Assembly (NCBI GenBank): GCA_937896565.1
Contig: CALBOV010000100.1
Coordinates: 1-45,737, forward strand
Length of the DNA stretch: 45,737 bases
From: an uncultured Salinisphaerales bacterium
GTDB lineage: Bacteria; Pseudomonadota; Gammaproteobacteria; Nevskiales; OUC007
Direction: 5' to 3'
The notes under the pieces were generated by a model. The model was not told the DNA's origin and ran no database searches. It saw nothing but the letters and a program-made list of their open reading frames with translations. Shown piece after piece: positions 6,583-15,949 of the stretch (its first letter is position 1; the number at the start of each line of letters is the position of its first letter). The translations under genes were made by a program, and so were the position numbers.

Positions 6583-8049
6583 ATGGACACGCTTCCCGAG
6601 GGCAAGCTCTACATCAACGGCGACGTCCGCCCCGCTGGCGGCCACGCGACCTACGACAACATCAATCCATGGACCGGCAAGGTCGTGGGCCAGGCCGCCG
6701 ATGCCACCGCCGAGGATGTGGATCTGGCGATCCAGGCGGCGCGTACCGCCTTTGATGACACCGACTGGTCGCAGGACCCGGCCGCGCGGCTGGAACTGCT
6801 CAAGACGTACCGTGACCTGATGGTCGCCAACCGCGACAAGCTGGTCCAGATCGCACGACTGGAGGCCGGCGCGGCGATCGGTGCCGCGGCACGGGCGCAG
6901 ATCGACGGTGCCCTCAACGGCATGAATGATTTGCTGAACTGTTTCTCCGACGTCACCTGGTCCGAGGATCGCGGCGTCAAGAACGAATACGGCTTCGACA
7001 CCAAACGCCTGGTGCTGCGTGAGGCGGTTGGCGTCGTCGGCGCGATCACGCCCTGGAACGTGCCGCTTTACGTCAACGTCGGCAAGGTGATCGCCGCCCT
7101 GCTCGCCGGCTGCACCGTGGTGCTGAAGCCGGCGCCGGACACGCCGCTGATGGGCGCGATCATGGGCGAGCTGGCGGCGGAGGCCGGTTTCCCGCCCGGC
7201 GTGTTCAACGTCGTCACGTCACGCCATGCGGCCATGGCCGGCGAAATGCTGACCCGCGACGAGCGCGTCGACCTGATTTCCTTCACCGGCTCCACCGCGG
7301 TGGGCAAGCTGATCATGGAAAACGGCGCGCCGACCCTCAAGCGCGTGTTCCTGGAACTGGGCGGCAAGTCGGCCTACATCGTGCTGGACGACGCCCCCGA
7401 GTTCGCCCGCGTGGTCATGGGCTCCATGGTCGTGTTCCACGCCGGCCAGGGTTGCGCCTATCCGACCCGGCTGCTGGTGCCCAGAAGCCGCTACGAGGAA
7501 GCGGTGCAGGCCTTGCAGATGGCCTACGCCGGCTTCGCCGACAAGTGGGGCCATTTCGATGAACCGACCTGCATGATGGGTCCGCTGATCTCCAAACGGC
7601 AGATGGACCGGGTGCTGAACTACATCGAGATCGGTCAGCAGGAAGGCGCCCGGCTGCTCGCCGGCGGCAAGGCCCGTCCCGACATGGGCGACGGCTATTT
7701 TGTCGAACCGACCTGCTTTGTCGACGTCAGCAACGACATGCGCATCGCCCAGGAGGAAATCTTCGGGCCGGTGCTGGTCGTGATTCCCTACGAGGACGAC
7801 GACGACGCGGTGCGCATCGCCAACGACAGCATCTACGGGCTGGGTGGAGCGGTGTTCGGTGACACGCAGCGTGCCCTGGGCGTGGTCAAGCGCATCCGGG
7901 CCGGCGCGCTGAGCGTCAACGGCGGCATGAGCATCACCGGCGACCTGCCGTTCGGCGGCTACAAGCAAAGCGGCATGGGCCGCGAATGGGGTCGCGAGGG
8001 CATCGAGGAGTTCACCGAGATCAAGGCCATCGGCATCCGCGCCTCCTGA
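6583..8049 (+). CDS. NAD(P)-dependent aldehyde dehydrogenase
   Basis: A 488-residue aldehyde dehydrogenase; I start at ATG 6583 (MDTLPEGKLYINGD), since the longer track ORF from 6226 runs back through the flavoprotein gene. The general base is Glu258 in LELGGKS and the nucleophile Cys291 in GQGCAYPTR. GAITPWNVP and FTGSTAVGK are the substrate and cofactor loop motifs, and EEIFGPVL is the C-terminal signature. Full family length. It lies 62 bases after the flavoprotein and probably oxidises an aldehyde released in the pathway. The exact substrate is not readable. Confidence 0.93.
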   Translation: MDTLPEGKLYINGDVRPAGGHATYDNINPWTGKVVGQAADATAEDVDLAIQAARTAFDDTDWSQDPAARLELLKTYRDLMVANRDKLVQIARLEAGAAIGAAARAQIDGALNGMNDLLNCFSDVTWSEDRGVKNEYGFDTKRLVLREAVGVVGAITPWNVPLYVNVGKVIAALLAGCTVVLKPAPDTPLMGAIMGELAAEAGFPPGVFNVVTSRHAAMAGEMLTRDERVDLISFTGSTAVGKLIMENGAPTLKRVFLELGGKSAYIVLDDAPEFARVVMGSMVVFHAGQGCAYPTRLLVPRSRYEEAVQALQMAYAGFADKWGHFDEPTCMMGPLISKRQMDRVLNYIEIGQQEGARLLAGGKARPDMGDGYFVEPTCFVDVSNDMRIAQEEIFGPVLVVIPYEDDDDAVRIANDSIYGLGGAVFGDTQRALGVVKRIRAGALSVNGGMSITGDLPFGGYKQSGMGREWGREGIEEFTEIKAIGIRAS

Positions 8050-8058
8050 GCGCCCGCG

Positions 8059-8442
8059 ATGTTTCCACGCATCTTCCTCTTGGTCATGGCCGCGGGCTGG
8101 ACGCCATTCGGCGTCTACTGCCTGCTGTTTCCGGAAGCGCTGGCCGGCATCTCCGGCGTTCAGGCATCCGGCACGATGGCGATCACGGAGCTGCGTGCGA
8201 TGTACGGCGGCGTGCAGACCGCCATCGGCTTGTCGGCCCTGCTCGGCGGCCTGCGCGTCATCCGCATGGACCAGGCCCTGCTGGTGCAGGTGGTCGCATT
8301 GGGAGGCCTGGGCATCGCCCGGCTGGGCACCGCCGTCGTATCCGGCGACTGGAGTGCCTACACGCTGGGCGCGCTGGGCTTCGAATGGGTCACGCTGCTG
8401 CTGTCACTCGCCGCCCTGCGAAGGGTGGCGCAAACCGCCTGA
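8059..8442 (+). CDS. DUF4345 family membrane protein
   Basis: A 127-residue hydrophobic protein with about four transmembrane segments (for example IFLLVMAAGWTPFGVYCLLF at the start and LGFEWVTLLLSLAAL at the end). The TELRAMYGGVQTAIGL stretch is the DUF4345 signature. The function of the family is not known to me. It follows the aldehyde dehydrogenase by 9 bases and closes the rightward operon; the next gene converges 16 bases away. Confidence 0.8.
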   Translation: MFPRIFLLVMAAGWTPFGVYCLLFPEALAGISGVQASGTMAITELRAMYGGVQTAIGLSALLGGLRVIRMDQALLVQVVALGGLGIARLGTAVVSGDWSAYTLGALGFEWVTLLLSLAALRRVAQTA

Positions 8443-8458
8443 ATCGACGCCGAGGCGA

Positions 8459-10171
8459 TCAGGCCGCCGTCAGCTCGCCGAGCCGGGCCACGGCGGCATT
8501 GCGCAACTCCGCGGTCTTGACCTTCTCGTTGCCGGTCAGCGCGAAGTCCTCCTCGGCGAAGAACAGCACCTTGCGCGGCACCTTGAAGCTGGCCAGGCGT
8601 TCCTTGAGATAAGCGACCACCGCCGCCTCGTCCAGCGTCTCGCCGTCCACCGGCACGATGCAGGACACGACCATCTCGCTGAGCGTGGGATGCGGCACGC
8701 CGACGGTCTGCGCGCGCTTCACGCCGGGATAGGTCGCGATCACCGTGTCGACCTCCTCCGGGGAGACATTGGCGCCGCCGGTCTTGATGATGTCGTTGAG
8801 GCGGCCTTCCCAGAACAGCCGACCTTCGGCGTCGACGTAGCCACCGTCTCCGGTGCGGAAGTAGCCCTCGTCGTCAAAGGTTTCCTCCACGGTCTTGCCC
8901 AGGTAGCCCAGCATCATCGTCGGGCCCTTGATGCACAACTCGCCGCGCTCACCAACGGGCATTGGCGCGCCGGTGCGCGGATCGACGATCTTCATCAGAT
9001 TGCCCGGCAGCGCACCGCCAAAGCTGCCGGCGTAGCGTTCGGCGGGTGTGTCCGAATCGAACGACGTGCTGATCGTCATCGTCTCGGTGTTGCCGTAGGA
9101 ATTGGGGAGCTGCCAGTCGCTGTCCACCGTCGGGTGCTCCATCATCAGCTCGCCCTTGGTGATGTAGCGCAGGCTGGACAGGTCGGTCTCCGCCCAGTTC
9201 GGCGCGGCCTGCAACCGGGCCCATTGATGCGGCCGGCCGTTGACCAGCGTCACCCGTTCGGCCTCCATCAGCCGCAATGCGGATTCCGCCTCGAAGGTCG
9301 CCTGCAGAATCACCGCGCCGCCGGTGGACAACGCGGTGCCGACGATCATCGTCACGTTGCCCGACCAGAAGAAACCGTTTCCGGTCCAGCTACGCGCGGG
9401 TTCGCGCACGCAAAGCACTCGCGGCCAGCGCCACCACTGGATGGTGAATGCCCGCTGCGCATGCAGAATGCCCTTGGGCAGGCTGGTCGTGCCGGACGAA
9501 AAGAACAACCCGCCGATGTCGCCCGGCGACACGCTGTCGGCCCGGGCCTCGACCAGCGCGGTCGGCACGTCCGCCCCGGTCGGGACAAAGGCCTCCCAGG
9601 TCTCGATCGCGCCGGTCGGCGGCGGTGAATGTTCACCGGCATGCGTCGCCGGGCGCAGTTCGACCAGCCGTTCGAGATAGGGAAAGCTGGTCGACCGCAG
9701 CGCGCCCGGCGCCGCGTCGGCGATCGCCGGCTCCAGCTCCCGGAGCATCGCGGCGAAATCCTTTTTCAGCACCTGACGATCGAACAGCAGCACCGAGATG
9801 TTCGACACCGTCAGCAGATGCTTCAGCTCGTCGGTCGTCGAGAAGGTGCTCAGCGCCACCGAACAACCGCCGGCCATGGCTGTGCCGAACAACGCGGCCA
9901 GATATTCCGGGCGGTTGACCATCAGGATGCCGACGCGGCTGTCCTTGCCAACACCGGCGGCGATCAGCGCCTTCGCCACGGCCAGGGACTGCTCCCACAG
10001 CTCCCGATACGTCCACCGTACGACGCCGTCCGGGCCGTGCATCACCACGGCCTCGCGGTCGGCGTATCGCCCGGTGACCTCCCGCAGATAGCCGGGGATG
10101 GTCAGCGCGCCCTGGCCTGGCTCGTCCTCCAGCGGGATGCCGCGGACGATGGACAATTCCGTTGCCTGCAT
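8459..10171 (-). CDS. Acyl-CoA synthetase / AMP-binding ligase
   Basis: A 570-residue ANL-superfamily ligase that activates a carboxylic acid to its CoA thioester through an acyl-adenylate. The P-loop reads FFSSGTTSLPKGIL, the adenylate motif YGNTETMT, the hinge region FRTGDGGYVDAEGRLFWEGR, and the catalytic lysine is in TGNEKVKTAELR near the C-terminus. Sequence style is closer to benzoate/cyclohexanecarboxylate or FadD-type ligases than to acetyl-CoA synthetase, but the acid is not identifiable. It is 10 bases downstream of the MaoC-type gene and is the last gene of that leftward group. Confidence 0.9.
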   Translation of the reverse strand: MQATELSIVRGIPLEDEPGQGALTIPGYLREVTGRYADREAVVMHGPDGVVRWTYRELWEQSLAVAKALIAAGVGKDSRVGILMVNRPEYLAALFGTAMAGGCSVALSTFSTTDELKHLLTVSNISVLLFDRQVLKKDFAAMLRELEPAIADAAPGALRSTSFPYLERLVELRPATHAGEHSPPPTGAIETWEAFVPTGADVPTALVEARADSVSPGDIGGLFFSSGTTSLPKGILHAQRAFTIQWWRWPRVLCVREPARSWTGNGFFWSGNVTMIVGTALSTGGAVILQATFEAESALRLMEAERVTLVNGRPHQWARLQAAPNWAETDLSSLRYITKGELMMEHPTVDSDWQLPNSYGNTETMTISTSFDSDTPAERYAGSFGGALPGNLMKIVDPRTGAPMPVGERGELCIKGPTMMLGYLGKTVEETFDDEGYFRTGDGGYVDAEGRLFWEGRLNDIIKTGGANVSPEEVDTVIATYPGVKRAQTVGVPHPTLSEMVVSCIVPVDGETLDEAAVVAYLKERLASFKVPRKVLFFAEEDFALTGNEKVKTAELRNAAVARLGELTAA

Positions 10172-10181
10172 GGCGCGGGCG

Positions 10182-11372
10182 TCAGTAAGGCAGCTCGACG
10201 TCGGCGGTGCCCTTGAGGATGACCTCGCCGGTCTGCGTCGTCATCGCCACCTGCACGCGGACCACCGGCACGCCGAACGGCGACTTGTCGATCTTCTCCA
10301 CGATCTCGCCGTCGACATAAGTGACATCACCCTCGAAGGCCGGGCTGCGGAACTGCGTCTTCGAATGCCAGACGAAGCCGTTGTGGCCGGCCCAGTAGGC
10401 GACATAGTCGACATGCCAGGCGTTCATCGACGCACCGTAGCCGTACATGCCACCCATGCCGATGTTGGAGGCCTTCTCCAGATTCAGGTGACCACTGGAC
10501 GGACCGTGGTAGAGCCCGTCGCCCATCCGCGGGTCGATCTTGCGGGCGTCGTGATCGTAGGTCATGTCCTCGGCGAAGCCGGCGTCTTCCTTGGCCGGAT
10601 CGTAGGCATCCTCCGGCACGTTCCAGCGCCAGGTGCCCCAGATGTTCTGACGGAAGGCGCGGTACTCGGTCACGAAGGTGGTGATCGTATGCGGGCCGAT
10701 GACGCGACGCGGCAGCTTGTCGCCGACCTTCACGTCACCGTAGGCGGGCGAATGACCCTCGCGATTGGACAGAATCCACTCGTAGCGGAGCTTGTGAATC
10801 TCGGCCAGTTCATCCTTGTCCCAGCGTTTGGGCGAGGCCTTCTCCTTGCCGTAGACAGCCCGCTTGTTCGCCTCCTCGCGCAGGTAGCGAATCGCCGTCG
10901 CGCGCTCCCGCGCCACCAGCACACCATTCTGGTTGCGATGCTCGGTGTCACCGCGGGTGAACACCGTGGGACCGGCGAAGCTGGTGTCCTTGACGTCGTA
11001 ACCGTCGAAGCGACGCTTCTGGAACAGCTTGTCTCCGGGACGGACCGGCGCGCCGTAAAACCACCACTCCTCGCCGCCGAAGATCAGGTGCGAGCCAGGA
11101 ATCTTGCCGACGCAGGCCGGATGACAGCCATGACCATAGTCCATGGCCACGGCGAAGGACTGCGGCGCGACAATGCCGCCGAACCTGGAGTTGCGAGCAA
11201 ACTCCTCGTCCCAGTGGATGGGATTCGCGTAGTCCATCGCCATGACCCAACGACGGATGTCGGTGGCGTTGCAGGGGTCCCACAACTCGGCGAACACGAC
11301 CGGCTTGCCAACCCACTTGTCCAGATCGCTGAGATCAAGTTCGACCTTGTCGTCCACTGCTGCATCGGACAT
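10182..11372 (-). CDS. MaoC-like / FAS1-type double hot-dog hydratase
   Basis: About 396 residues. The N-terminal half contains MDYANPIHWDEEFARNSRF, matching the hydratase-2 motif D-x-x-N-P-I-H-x-D with its catalytic Asp/His pair, followed by GGIVAPQSFA. The C-terminal half (HVDYVAYWAGHNG onward) looks like the second hot-dog unit. The enzyme should hydrate a bulky enoyl-CoA or dehydrate the 3-hydroxy form. GTG 11375 and ATG 11372 are both possible; I prefer ATG because AGAGGGG lies 7 bases from it. It sits between the ligase and the AcuI-like reductase. Confidence 0.82.
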   Translation of the reverse strand: MSDAAVDDKVELDLSDLDKWVGKPVVFAELWDPCNATDIRRWVMAMDYANPIHWDEEFARNSRFGGIVAPQSFAVAMDYGHGCHPACVGKIPGSHLIFGGEEWWFYGAPVRPGDKLFQKRRFDGYDVKDTSFAGPTVFTRGDTEHRNQNGVLVARERATAIRYLREEANKRAVYGKEKASPKRWDKDELAEIHKLRYEWILSNREGHSPAYGDVKVGDKLPRRVIGPHTITTFVTEYRAFRQNIWGTWRWNVPEDAYDPAKEDAGFAEDMTYDHDARKIDPRMGDGLYHGPSSGHLNLEKASNIGMGGMYGYGASMNAWHVDYVAYWAGHNGFVWHSKTQFRSPAFEGDVTYVDGEIVEKIDKSPFGVPVVRVQVAMTTQTGEVILKGTADVELPY

Positions 11373-11416
11373 CACGTTTCCCCTCTTGTTGTCACCGGCC
11401 TGCGATCGGACCGGCC

Positions 11417-12403
11417 TTATTTGTTGACGTTGACTACCACGCGGCCACGCACCTTGCCGGCCATCAGGTCCTGAGCCTTGGCAATGGCGTCACCCAGACC
11501 GATTTCATCGGCGGCGATCAGATCCAGTGCGGCGGCATCCAGGTCACGGGCGAGCCGCTCCCAGGCCTTCAGGCGACGCGCCTTGGGCGCCATCACGCTG
11601 TCGACACCCAGCAGCGACACGCCGCGCAGGATGAAAGGCATGACCGTGGCCGGCAGATCCGGACCCTGCGCCAGACCGCAGCAGGCGATCGCGCCGCAGT
11701 ACTTGGTTTGCGCCAGCGCGTTGGCCAGCGTGTGGCTGCCGACTGAATCGACGACACCGGCCCAGCGTTCCTTCTGGAACGGCTTGCCCTTTTCGGACAG
11801 TTCGGCGCGATCGATGATGTCGGTGGCGCCCAGCTGCTTGAGGTAGTCGCCTTCCGACGCCTTGCCAGTGGCCGCGACGACGGTGAAACCGGCCTTGGCC
11901 AGCAAGGCCACCGCGACACTGCCCACACCACCGGTGGCGCCGGTGACCAGCACCTCGCCCTGATCCGGCGTGACGCCAAAGTTGACCAGCGCGTCCACGC
12001 AAAGCGCGGCCGTGTAGCCGGCCGTGCCGATGGCCATCGCCTGGCGCGGTTCGAACGCGGCCGGCAGCGGCACCAGCCAGTCGCCCTTGAGCCTGGACTT
12101 CTGCGCCAGCCCGCCCCAGTGGGTTTCGCCGACACCCCAGCCGTTGAGCACGACGGTGTCGCCGGCCTTGTAGTCACCGTGGCTGCTGTCGGTCACGGTG
12201 CCGACCAGATCAATCCCCGGCACCATCGGAAAGCGCCGAACCACGGGAGAGCTCCCGGTGATCGCCAGTCCGTCCTTGAAATTCAGCGTCGAGTAGGCGA
12301 CGTCGATGGCGACGTCACCCTCCGGCAACTGCGACTCGTCGACCTGTGTCAGCTCGACGGACTGTCCTTCGTCATTCTTGTCGATCAGGATTGCAGAAAA
12401 CAT
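11417..12403 (-). CDS. acuI: Acrylyl-CoA reductase-like MDR enzyme (AcuI/YhdH family)
   Basis: A 328-residue medium-chain dehydrogenase/reductase without the zinc ligands of alcohol dehydrogenases. [25 protein letters not shown] and [11 protein letters not shown] are characteristic of the YhdH/AcuI subfamily, and [20 protein letters not shown] is the NADPH-binding site. AcuI reduces acrylyl-CoA to propionyl-CoA. In this setting it may reduce acrylyl-CoA or another short enoyl-CoA released from the substrate; the symbol is given for the subfamily, not a proven substrate. A CAACAAGGGG leader precedes the ATG, similar to the CAACAAGAGGGG leader of the next gene. Confidence 0.85.
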   Translation of the reverse strand: MFSAILIDKNDEGQSVELTQVDESQLPEGDVAIDVAYSTLNFKDGLAITGSSPVVRRFPMVPGIDLVGTVTDSSHGDYKAGDTVVLNGWGVGETHWGGLAQKSRLKGDWLVPLPAAFEPRQAMAIGTAGYTAALCVDALVNFGVTPDQGEVLVTGATGGVGSVAVALLAKAGFTVVAATGKASEGDYLKQLGATDIIDRAELSEKGKPFQKERWAGVVDSVGSHTLANALAQTKYCGAIACCGLAQGPDLPATVMPFILRGVSLLGVDSVMAPKARRLKAWERLARDLDAAALDLIAADEIGLGDAIAKAQDLMAGKVRGRVVVNVNK

Positions 12404-12433
12404 GCTCTCGCCCCTTGTTGTCTGCGAAATGTC

Positions 12434-12458
12434 CTCGCCGGCATCGACGGCCGGCGAG
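12434..12458 (-). terminator. Hairpin between the periplasmic-protein gene and the acuI-like gene
   Basis: CTCGCCGGC and GCCGGCGAG form a perfect 9-base-pair stem around a 7-base loop. Read leftward it follows the 12544 stop by about 86 bases and is followed by GACATTTCG, a poor U-tract. It may be a weak or factor-dependent terminator, or attenuate acuI expression. Confidence 0.4.
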
Positions 12459-12543
12459 ATGAGAAAACCTTAGTGCCGTGGTGACGACGGCATCCCGGCA
12501 ACCGCCGCGACCCCGTCGACAATTGGCGCATGCGCCGCGATGC

Positions 12544-13260
12544 TCAATGCTCGGCGGTCTGCGCGTAACGGATATCGACCTGTTCCGTTGCCGGGAAGTG
12601 ACTCGGCCCGACGTAGCGGACCAGCCTGGGTTCCGGCTCGGTCCGGTAGTAGTAGGCGTTGTCCGGCATCAGCTTGCGCATCACCCAGGACGTGGGCTGC
12701 AGCTTGATGATCGAGACCCGCTCGCCGTCCAGCGTCTGCTCGCCGTCGTGGACCAGTTCCATGTCCAGGCTCTTGCCGAGCTGCCCCACGAACATCTCGA
12801 ACTCGTAACCGCCGTCCCGGATCTCTTCCCAGTGCGTACGCGTGAGCGCATCCAGCACCGCGGGGTGGAATTCGTTGGCCGACCAGTCGAAGCGATCTTC
12901 CTCGAAGTCCTTGGAGGCCTTGGCCCGGCGGCGCATCGTGAACTGCTCGTCGCCGGACTCGATGTACTCCTCCAGACCGACCGGCGTGTTGACCTTGCTG
13001 TACTCGGTGATGCGCAGCGTGTTCGGGTCGTAGACGACGCGCTCGGTCTGGACGACATCACCGTCCATGTTCCGGAACACCATCTCGCGCACGGTCAGGC
13101 CCTCGTCCTCGTCGATGCGCAGCTCGCCCACATGGGTCTGCGCGCCGCCCTCGGGTTCGGATATCGAGAACGTCTGGCTGTCAGCCATGGCGATGGCGCT
13201 GCTGGACAGCAGCAGCCCGGCGATCACTCCAGCACCAAATAATTTATTTTGTCCGGACAT
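12544..13260 (-). CDS. Exported protein of unknown function
   Basis: A 238-residue protein with a signal peptide: KLFGAGVIAGLLLSSSAIAMA, cleavage likely after AMA near residue 26. The mature part is acidic and rich in aromatic and charged residues (FDWSANEFHPAV, TSWVMRKLMPDNAYYYRTEP) and looks like a beta-rich periplasmic domain, perhaps lipocalin- or LolA-like. I do not recognise a named family. The first codons are unusually AT-rich for this genome (AAT AAA TTA TTT), as seen at the 5' ends of some exported-protein genes. It sits among CoA-metabolism genes, so a role in substrate uptake is possible but unproven. Confidence 0.75.
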   Translation of the reverse strand: MSGQNKLFGAGVIAGLLLSSSAIAMADSQTFSISEPEGGAQTHVGELRIDEDEGLTVREMVFRNMDGDVVQTERVVYDPNTLRITEYSKVNTPVGLEEYIESGDEQFTMRRRAKASKDFEEDRFDWSANEFHPAVLDALTRTHWEEIRDGGYEFEMFVGQLGKSLDMELVHDGEQTLDGERVSIIKLQPTSWVMRKLMPDNAYYYRTEPEPRLVRYVGPSHFPATEQVDIRYAQTAEH

Positions 13261-13284
13261 ATGGGTCTCCGTCAGCCCTCAAGA

Positions 13285-14304
13285 CTAGCTGAATTGACAT
13301 GTTGCCAGCTCCAGTTCATCTGAGACCCTTCGACGGCCCAGATGTTCGTTGAGCTGTGCCCGCTTGAGGTACAGATGACAGGGATGTTCGGCCGTCATGC
13401 CGATGCCGCCATGGAGCTGAACGGCCTCCTCGGCCGCTTCGGTGTACGCGGCGGTGGCCAACAGTTTCGCCTCGCGTGCCAGCAGCGCCGCCTGCGGCTG
13501 ACCAAAGCCCGACTCCGCCTGATTCAGCGTGTCGGCGAACAATGCCTCGGCCGCGGCGATATGCGCCTTGAGGTCGGCGCAGCGGTGCTTGAGCGCCTGA
13601 AACAGCGCCAGCGGGCGCCCGAACTGCTTGCGCTCGGTCAGGTAGTTCACCGTGCTCTCCAGCGCCGCCGTCGCGCCGCCGATCGCGTCCGCCGCAAGCA
13701 GGAAATCGCGCAGTGTCTCGATGCGGCAAACCAGGGTTTCGGCCGCCGCGCCCTGCGCCAGCCGCCACCCCGAATCGATGTTCACGTCAGTGAACGTGAT
13801 ATCGAACAACCGGCGTGTTTCGTCCCAGGTCGGCCGCGCCTTCAGCGCTCCGGCCGAGGTCGGCACCAGCAAAACATCTGAATTTGTCCAGACCAGAATG
13901 TCGCTGGCCCGGTCGACGGACCAGACCGCCCGGACCGTGCCCGAAAGCCTTCCATCGTCGCTGATCTCGATGTCCGGCGGGACCAGCGGCGCGGTCGCGA
14001 GCGCTTCCGTCAGCAACAGCGGCAGGCGCTCCAGCAGCGGCGATTCTCCGGCCGCGACCAGTGCATCGATGACCAGCGTCGCCGCCGGATACCGTGCGGC
14101 GGACAGGCTGCGTCCCAGTTCCTGCTGAATCACGCAGACGGCCGCAGGACCCAGGCCCAGCCCGTCCAGCGATTCGGGCACGCCGGCCAGCAGCCAGCCC
14201 AGATCGACGACCTGGGTCCAGATCGTCTCCTCGGCGGTGCCCGGACCCAGCGAATCCAGCACGCTGCGGGTCGAGTCGGTCAGTTCGGTGAGTAGCTCGC
14301 TCAT
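13285..14304 (-). CDS. Acyl-CoA dehydrogenase, divergent (second) subunit
   Basis: A 339-residue acyl-CoA dehydrogenase-family protein, starting at ATG 14304, which overlaps the upstream stop (ATGA). The track start at 14319 would overlap more. The N-terminal half is poorly conserved; the C-terminal helices are clear, with LTERKQFGRPLALFQALKHR and QLHGGIGMTAEHPCHLYLKR. This shorter, divergent subunit paired with a full-length partner resembles the FadE heterotetramers (FadE26-27, FadE28-29) of steroid side-chain oxidation. It follows its partner directly, so I infer a heteromer. Confidence 0.85.
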   Translation of the reverse strand: MSELLTELTDSTRSVLDSLGPGTAEETIWTQVVDLGWLLAGVPESLDGLGLGPAAVCVIQQELGRSLSAARYPAATLVIDALVAAGESPLLERLPLLLTEALATAPLVPPDIEISDDGRLSGTVRAVWSVDRASDILVWTNSDVLLVPTSAGALKARPTWDETRRLFDITFTDVNIDSGWRLAQGAAAETLVCRIETLRDFLLAADAIGGATAALESTVNYLTERKQFGRPLALFQALKHRCADLKAHIAAAEALFADTLNQAESGFGQPQAALLAREAKLLATAAYTEAAEEAVQLHGGIGMTAEHPCHLYLKRAQLNEHLGRRRVSDELELATCQFS

Positions 14305-15488
14305 GCGCCTTTCTGCCAACGCCAGTCCCGGGGTTCGCGCGGCATCTGCAACATTCGCTCGGCGATGATGTTGCGCTGAATCTCGTCGCTGCCTCCGGCG
14401 ATGGACCAGTTGTAGGAGTTCATGAAGTCCACGGCCCAGTTGCCGGTCTCCTGACTGCCGCCGCGGGTGAATTCCTCCATGGTCTGGCCGTCCAGTCCGC
14501 TGATCTGCTGACCCAGACGCACGAACTCGCGCAAGGTGCGTGCGTAGTACAGCTTGACGATGGACGCGTCGCCGACGACCTCCTCGCCGGAAATCCGCTT
14601 CTGCAGGTAGCCATCCGCCAGCGCGCAGGCCGCATGCACCTGCGGGATCAGCCGGCCAAAGGCGGCGCGCAGCACCGGATCGTCGGCGCAGCCCCTGGCC
14701 CGCATCACTTCGCCGATGCGTCCCAGCGAGTGGCGCATGCGCTGGGTCAGCTCGACCAGGGTCAGACCGCGCTCGGAGGCCAGCGTCGCCTGCGCCACCG
14801 CCCAGCCCTGGCCCTCCTCGCCGACGCGATCCTCGACCGGAATCTCCACATCGTCGAGGAAGATTTCCGCGAACTCGTCATCGCCGGTGATCTGCGAGAT
14901 CGGCCGAACCGACACGCCCTTGCTGCGCATGTCCATCAGGAAATAGGTGATGCCGGCCTGCGGTCGCCCGTCGCTGCTGGTCCGGGCCAGCAGCAGGCAG
15001 CGATCCGCATACTGCGCCATCGTCGACCAGGTCTTCTGGCCGTTGATCACGTAAACATCGCCCCGGCGTTCGGCCCGGGTACGCAGTGACGCGAGATCGG
15101 ACCCGGCGTTCGGCTCGGAAAAACCCTGGCACCAGACATCCCCCTTGAGAATGCCGGGCAGGAAGCGCTGCTGCTGATCGGCGCTACCGCATTCCATCAG
15201 CGTGCAGGCGGCGTGGTACAGCGCGACGAAGTACAGGATCAGCCGTGGCGCGTCGGCGCGGGCAACCTCCTCGTAGATGATCTTCTGTTCGGCCAGCGAG
15301 CGACCGCCGCCGGGCCAGCGCTCGGGCCAGTGGGGCGTCGCGTAACCGGCCTCGACCAGTTTGAAGAACCAGTCCCGCTGAGCGGCGACGAACGCGTCCT
15401 GATCGCAGCCGGTCATGGCCTCTCGCCAGCCGGCGGGCACGTTGTTCTCAAGCCAGGACCGCACCTCGGTCCGCAACTGCTCGCTCAC
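14301..15488 (-). CDS. Acyl-CoA dehydrogenase, full-length subunit
   Basis: A 395-residue flavoprotein with the family's FAD-binding signature QGFSEPNAGSDLASLRT, the INGQKTWSTMA strand, and the C-terminal AGGSDEIQRNIIAERML. In many acyl-CoA dehydrogenases the catalytic glutamate lies in a YEGTSxIQ motif; here the equivalent stretch is GGSDEIQ, so the base is not at that site. It may be elsewhere or supplied in the heteromer. It removes hydrogens from C2-C3 of an acyl-CoA. It overlaps the Rieske ferredoxin gene by 4 bases on one side and the second subunit on the other. Confidence 0.9.
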   Translation of the reverse strand: MSEQLRTEVRSWLENNVPAGWREAMTGCDQDAFVAAQRDWFFKLVEAGYATPHWPERWPGGGRSLAEQKIIYEEVARADAPRLILYFVALYHAACTLMECGSADQQQRFLPGILKGDVWCQGFSEPNAGSDLASLRTRAERRGDVYVINGQKTWSTMAQYADRCLLLARTSSDGRPQAGITYFLMDMRSKGVSVRPISQITGDDEFAEIFLDDVEIPVEDRVGEEGQGWAVAQATLASERGLTLVELTQRMRHSLGRIGEVMRARGCADDPVLRAAFGRLIPQVHAACALADGYLQKRISGEEVVGDASIVKLYYARTLREFVRLGQQISGLDGQTMEEFTRGGSQETGNWAVDFMNSYNWSIAGGSDEIQRNIIAERMLQMPREPRDWRWQKGA

Positions 15489-15796
15489 AGACTCACCTCG
15501 ATGTCGTCACCCTCCACACGCACATCATAAGTCTCGATGGGTTCGGTGGCCGGCAGGTCCAGCGCCTCGCCGGTGGCCAGATCGAACCGGGCGCCATGAA
15601 CCGGGCAGGTGATCTTGCCGTGACGGACACGTCCACCGTGCAGCAGCTTGTACTGATGCGAGCAGATGTTGGACACGGCGAAGATCCGGTCCTTGTAGTT
15701 GCACAGCAGCACGGGCTTGCCGTCCAGCTTGACGACCTTCTTGCTCCCCGGCGGCAGGTCCGCGAGCTTGAGCACGGGAGAGAATGTGTCGGTCAT
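15485..15796 (-). CDS. Rieske-type [2Fe-2S] ferredoxin
   Basis: A 103-residue soluble Rieske protein with C45-x-H47 (CSH) and C64-x2-H67 (CPVH) as cluster ligands, and FDLATGEALDLPA after them. Length and lack of a membrane anchor fit the ferredoxin component of a ring-hydroxylating oxygenase, the likely user being the Rieske oxygenase encoded upstream at 15950-17362. It overlaps the acyl-CoA dehydrogenase gene by 4 bases, so it is expressed with beta-oxidation enzymes while a strong hairpin separates it from the oxygenase gene. Confidence 0.92.
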   Translation of the reverse strand: MTDTFSPVLKLADLPPGSKKVVKLDGKPVLLCNYKDRIFAVSNICSHQYKLLHGGRVRHGKITCPVHGARFDLATGEALDLPATEPIETYDVRVEGDDIEVSL

Positions 15797-15899
15797 GCAA
15801 TGCGTCCTTGTACCAGGGCCATCCGCGAACGGCTCACGTCACGCGCGGTGCGCCACCCGACCCGGTTGTCGGAACGATCCGGATGGGGGGATGAACGAA

Positions 15900-15927
15900 C
15901 AAGCGGCCGGACAATGCCGGCCGCTTG
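15900..15927 (-). terminator. Strong hairpin terminator after the Rieske oxygenase gene
   Basis: CAAGCGGCCGG, ACAATG, CCGGCCGCTTG: a perfect 11-base-pair GC-rich stem with a 6-base loop. It starts 22 bases after the oxygenase stop in the leftward direction and is followed by TTCGTTC. This should end the amidohydrolase-oxygenase transcript and imply a separate promoter for the Rieske ferredoxin gene, whose start is about 100 bases further on. Confidence 0.7.
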
Positions 15928-15949
15928 CCAAACTCGGTGTCGAACGGAG

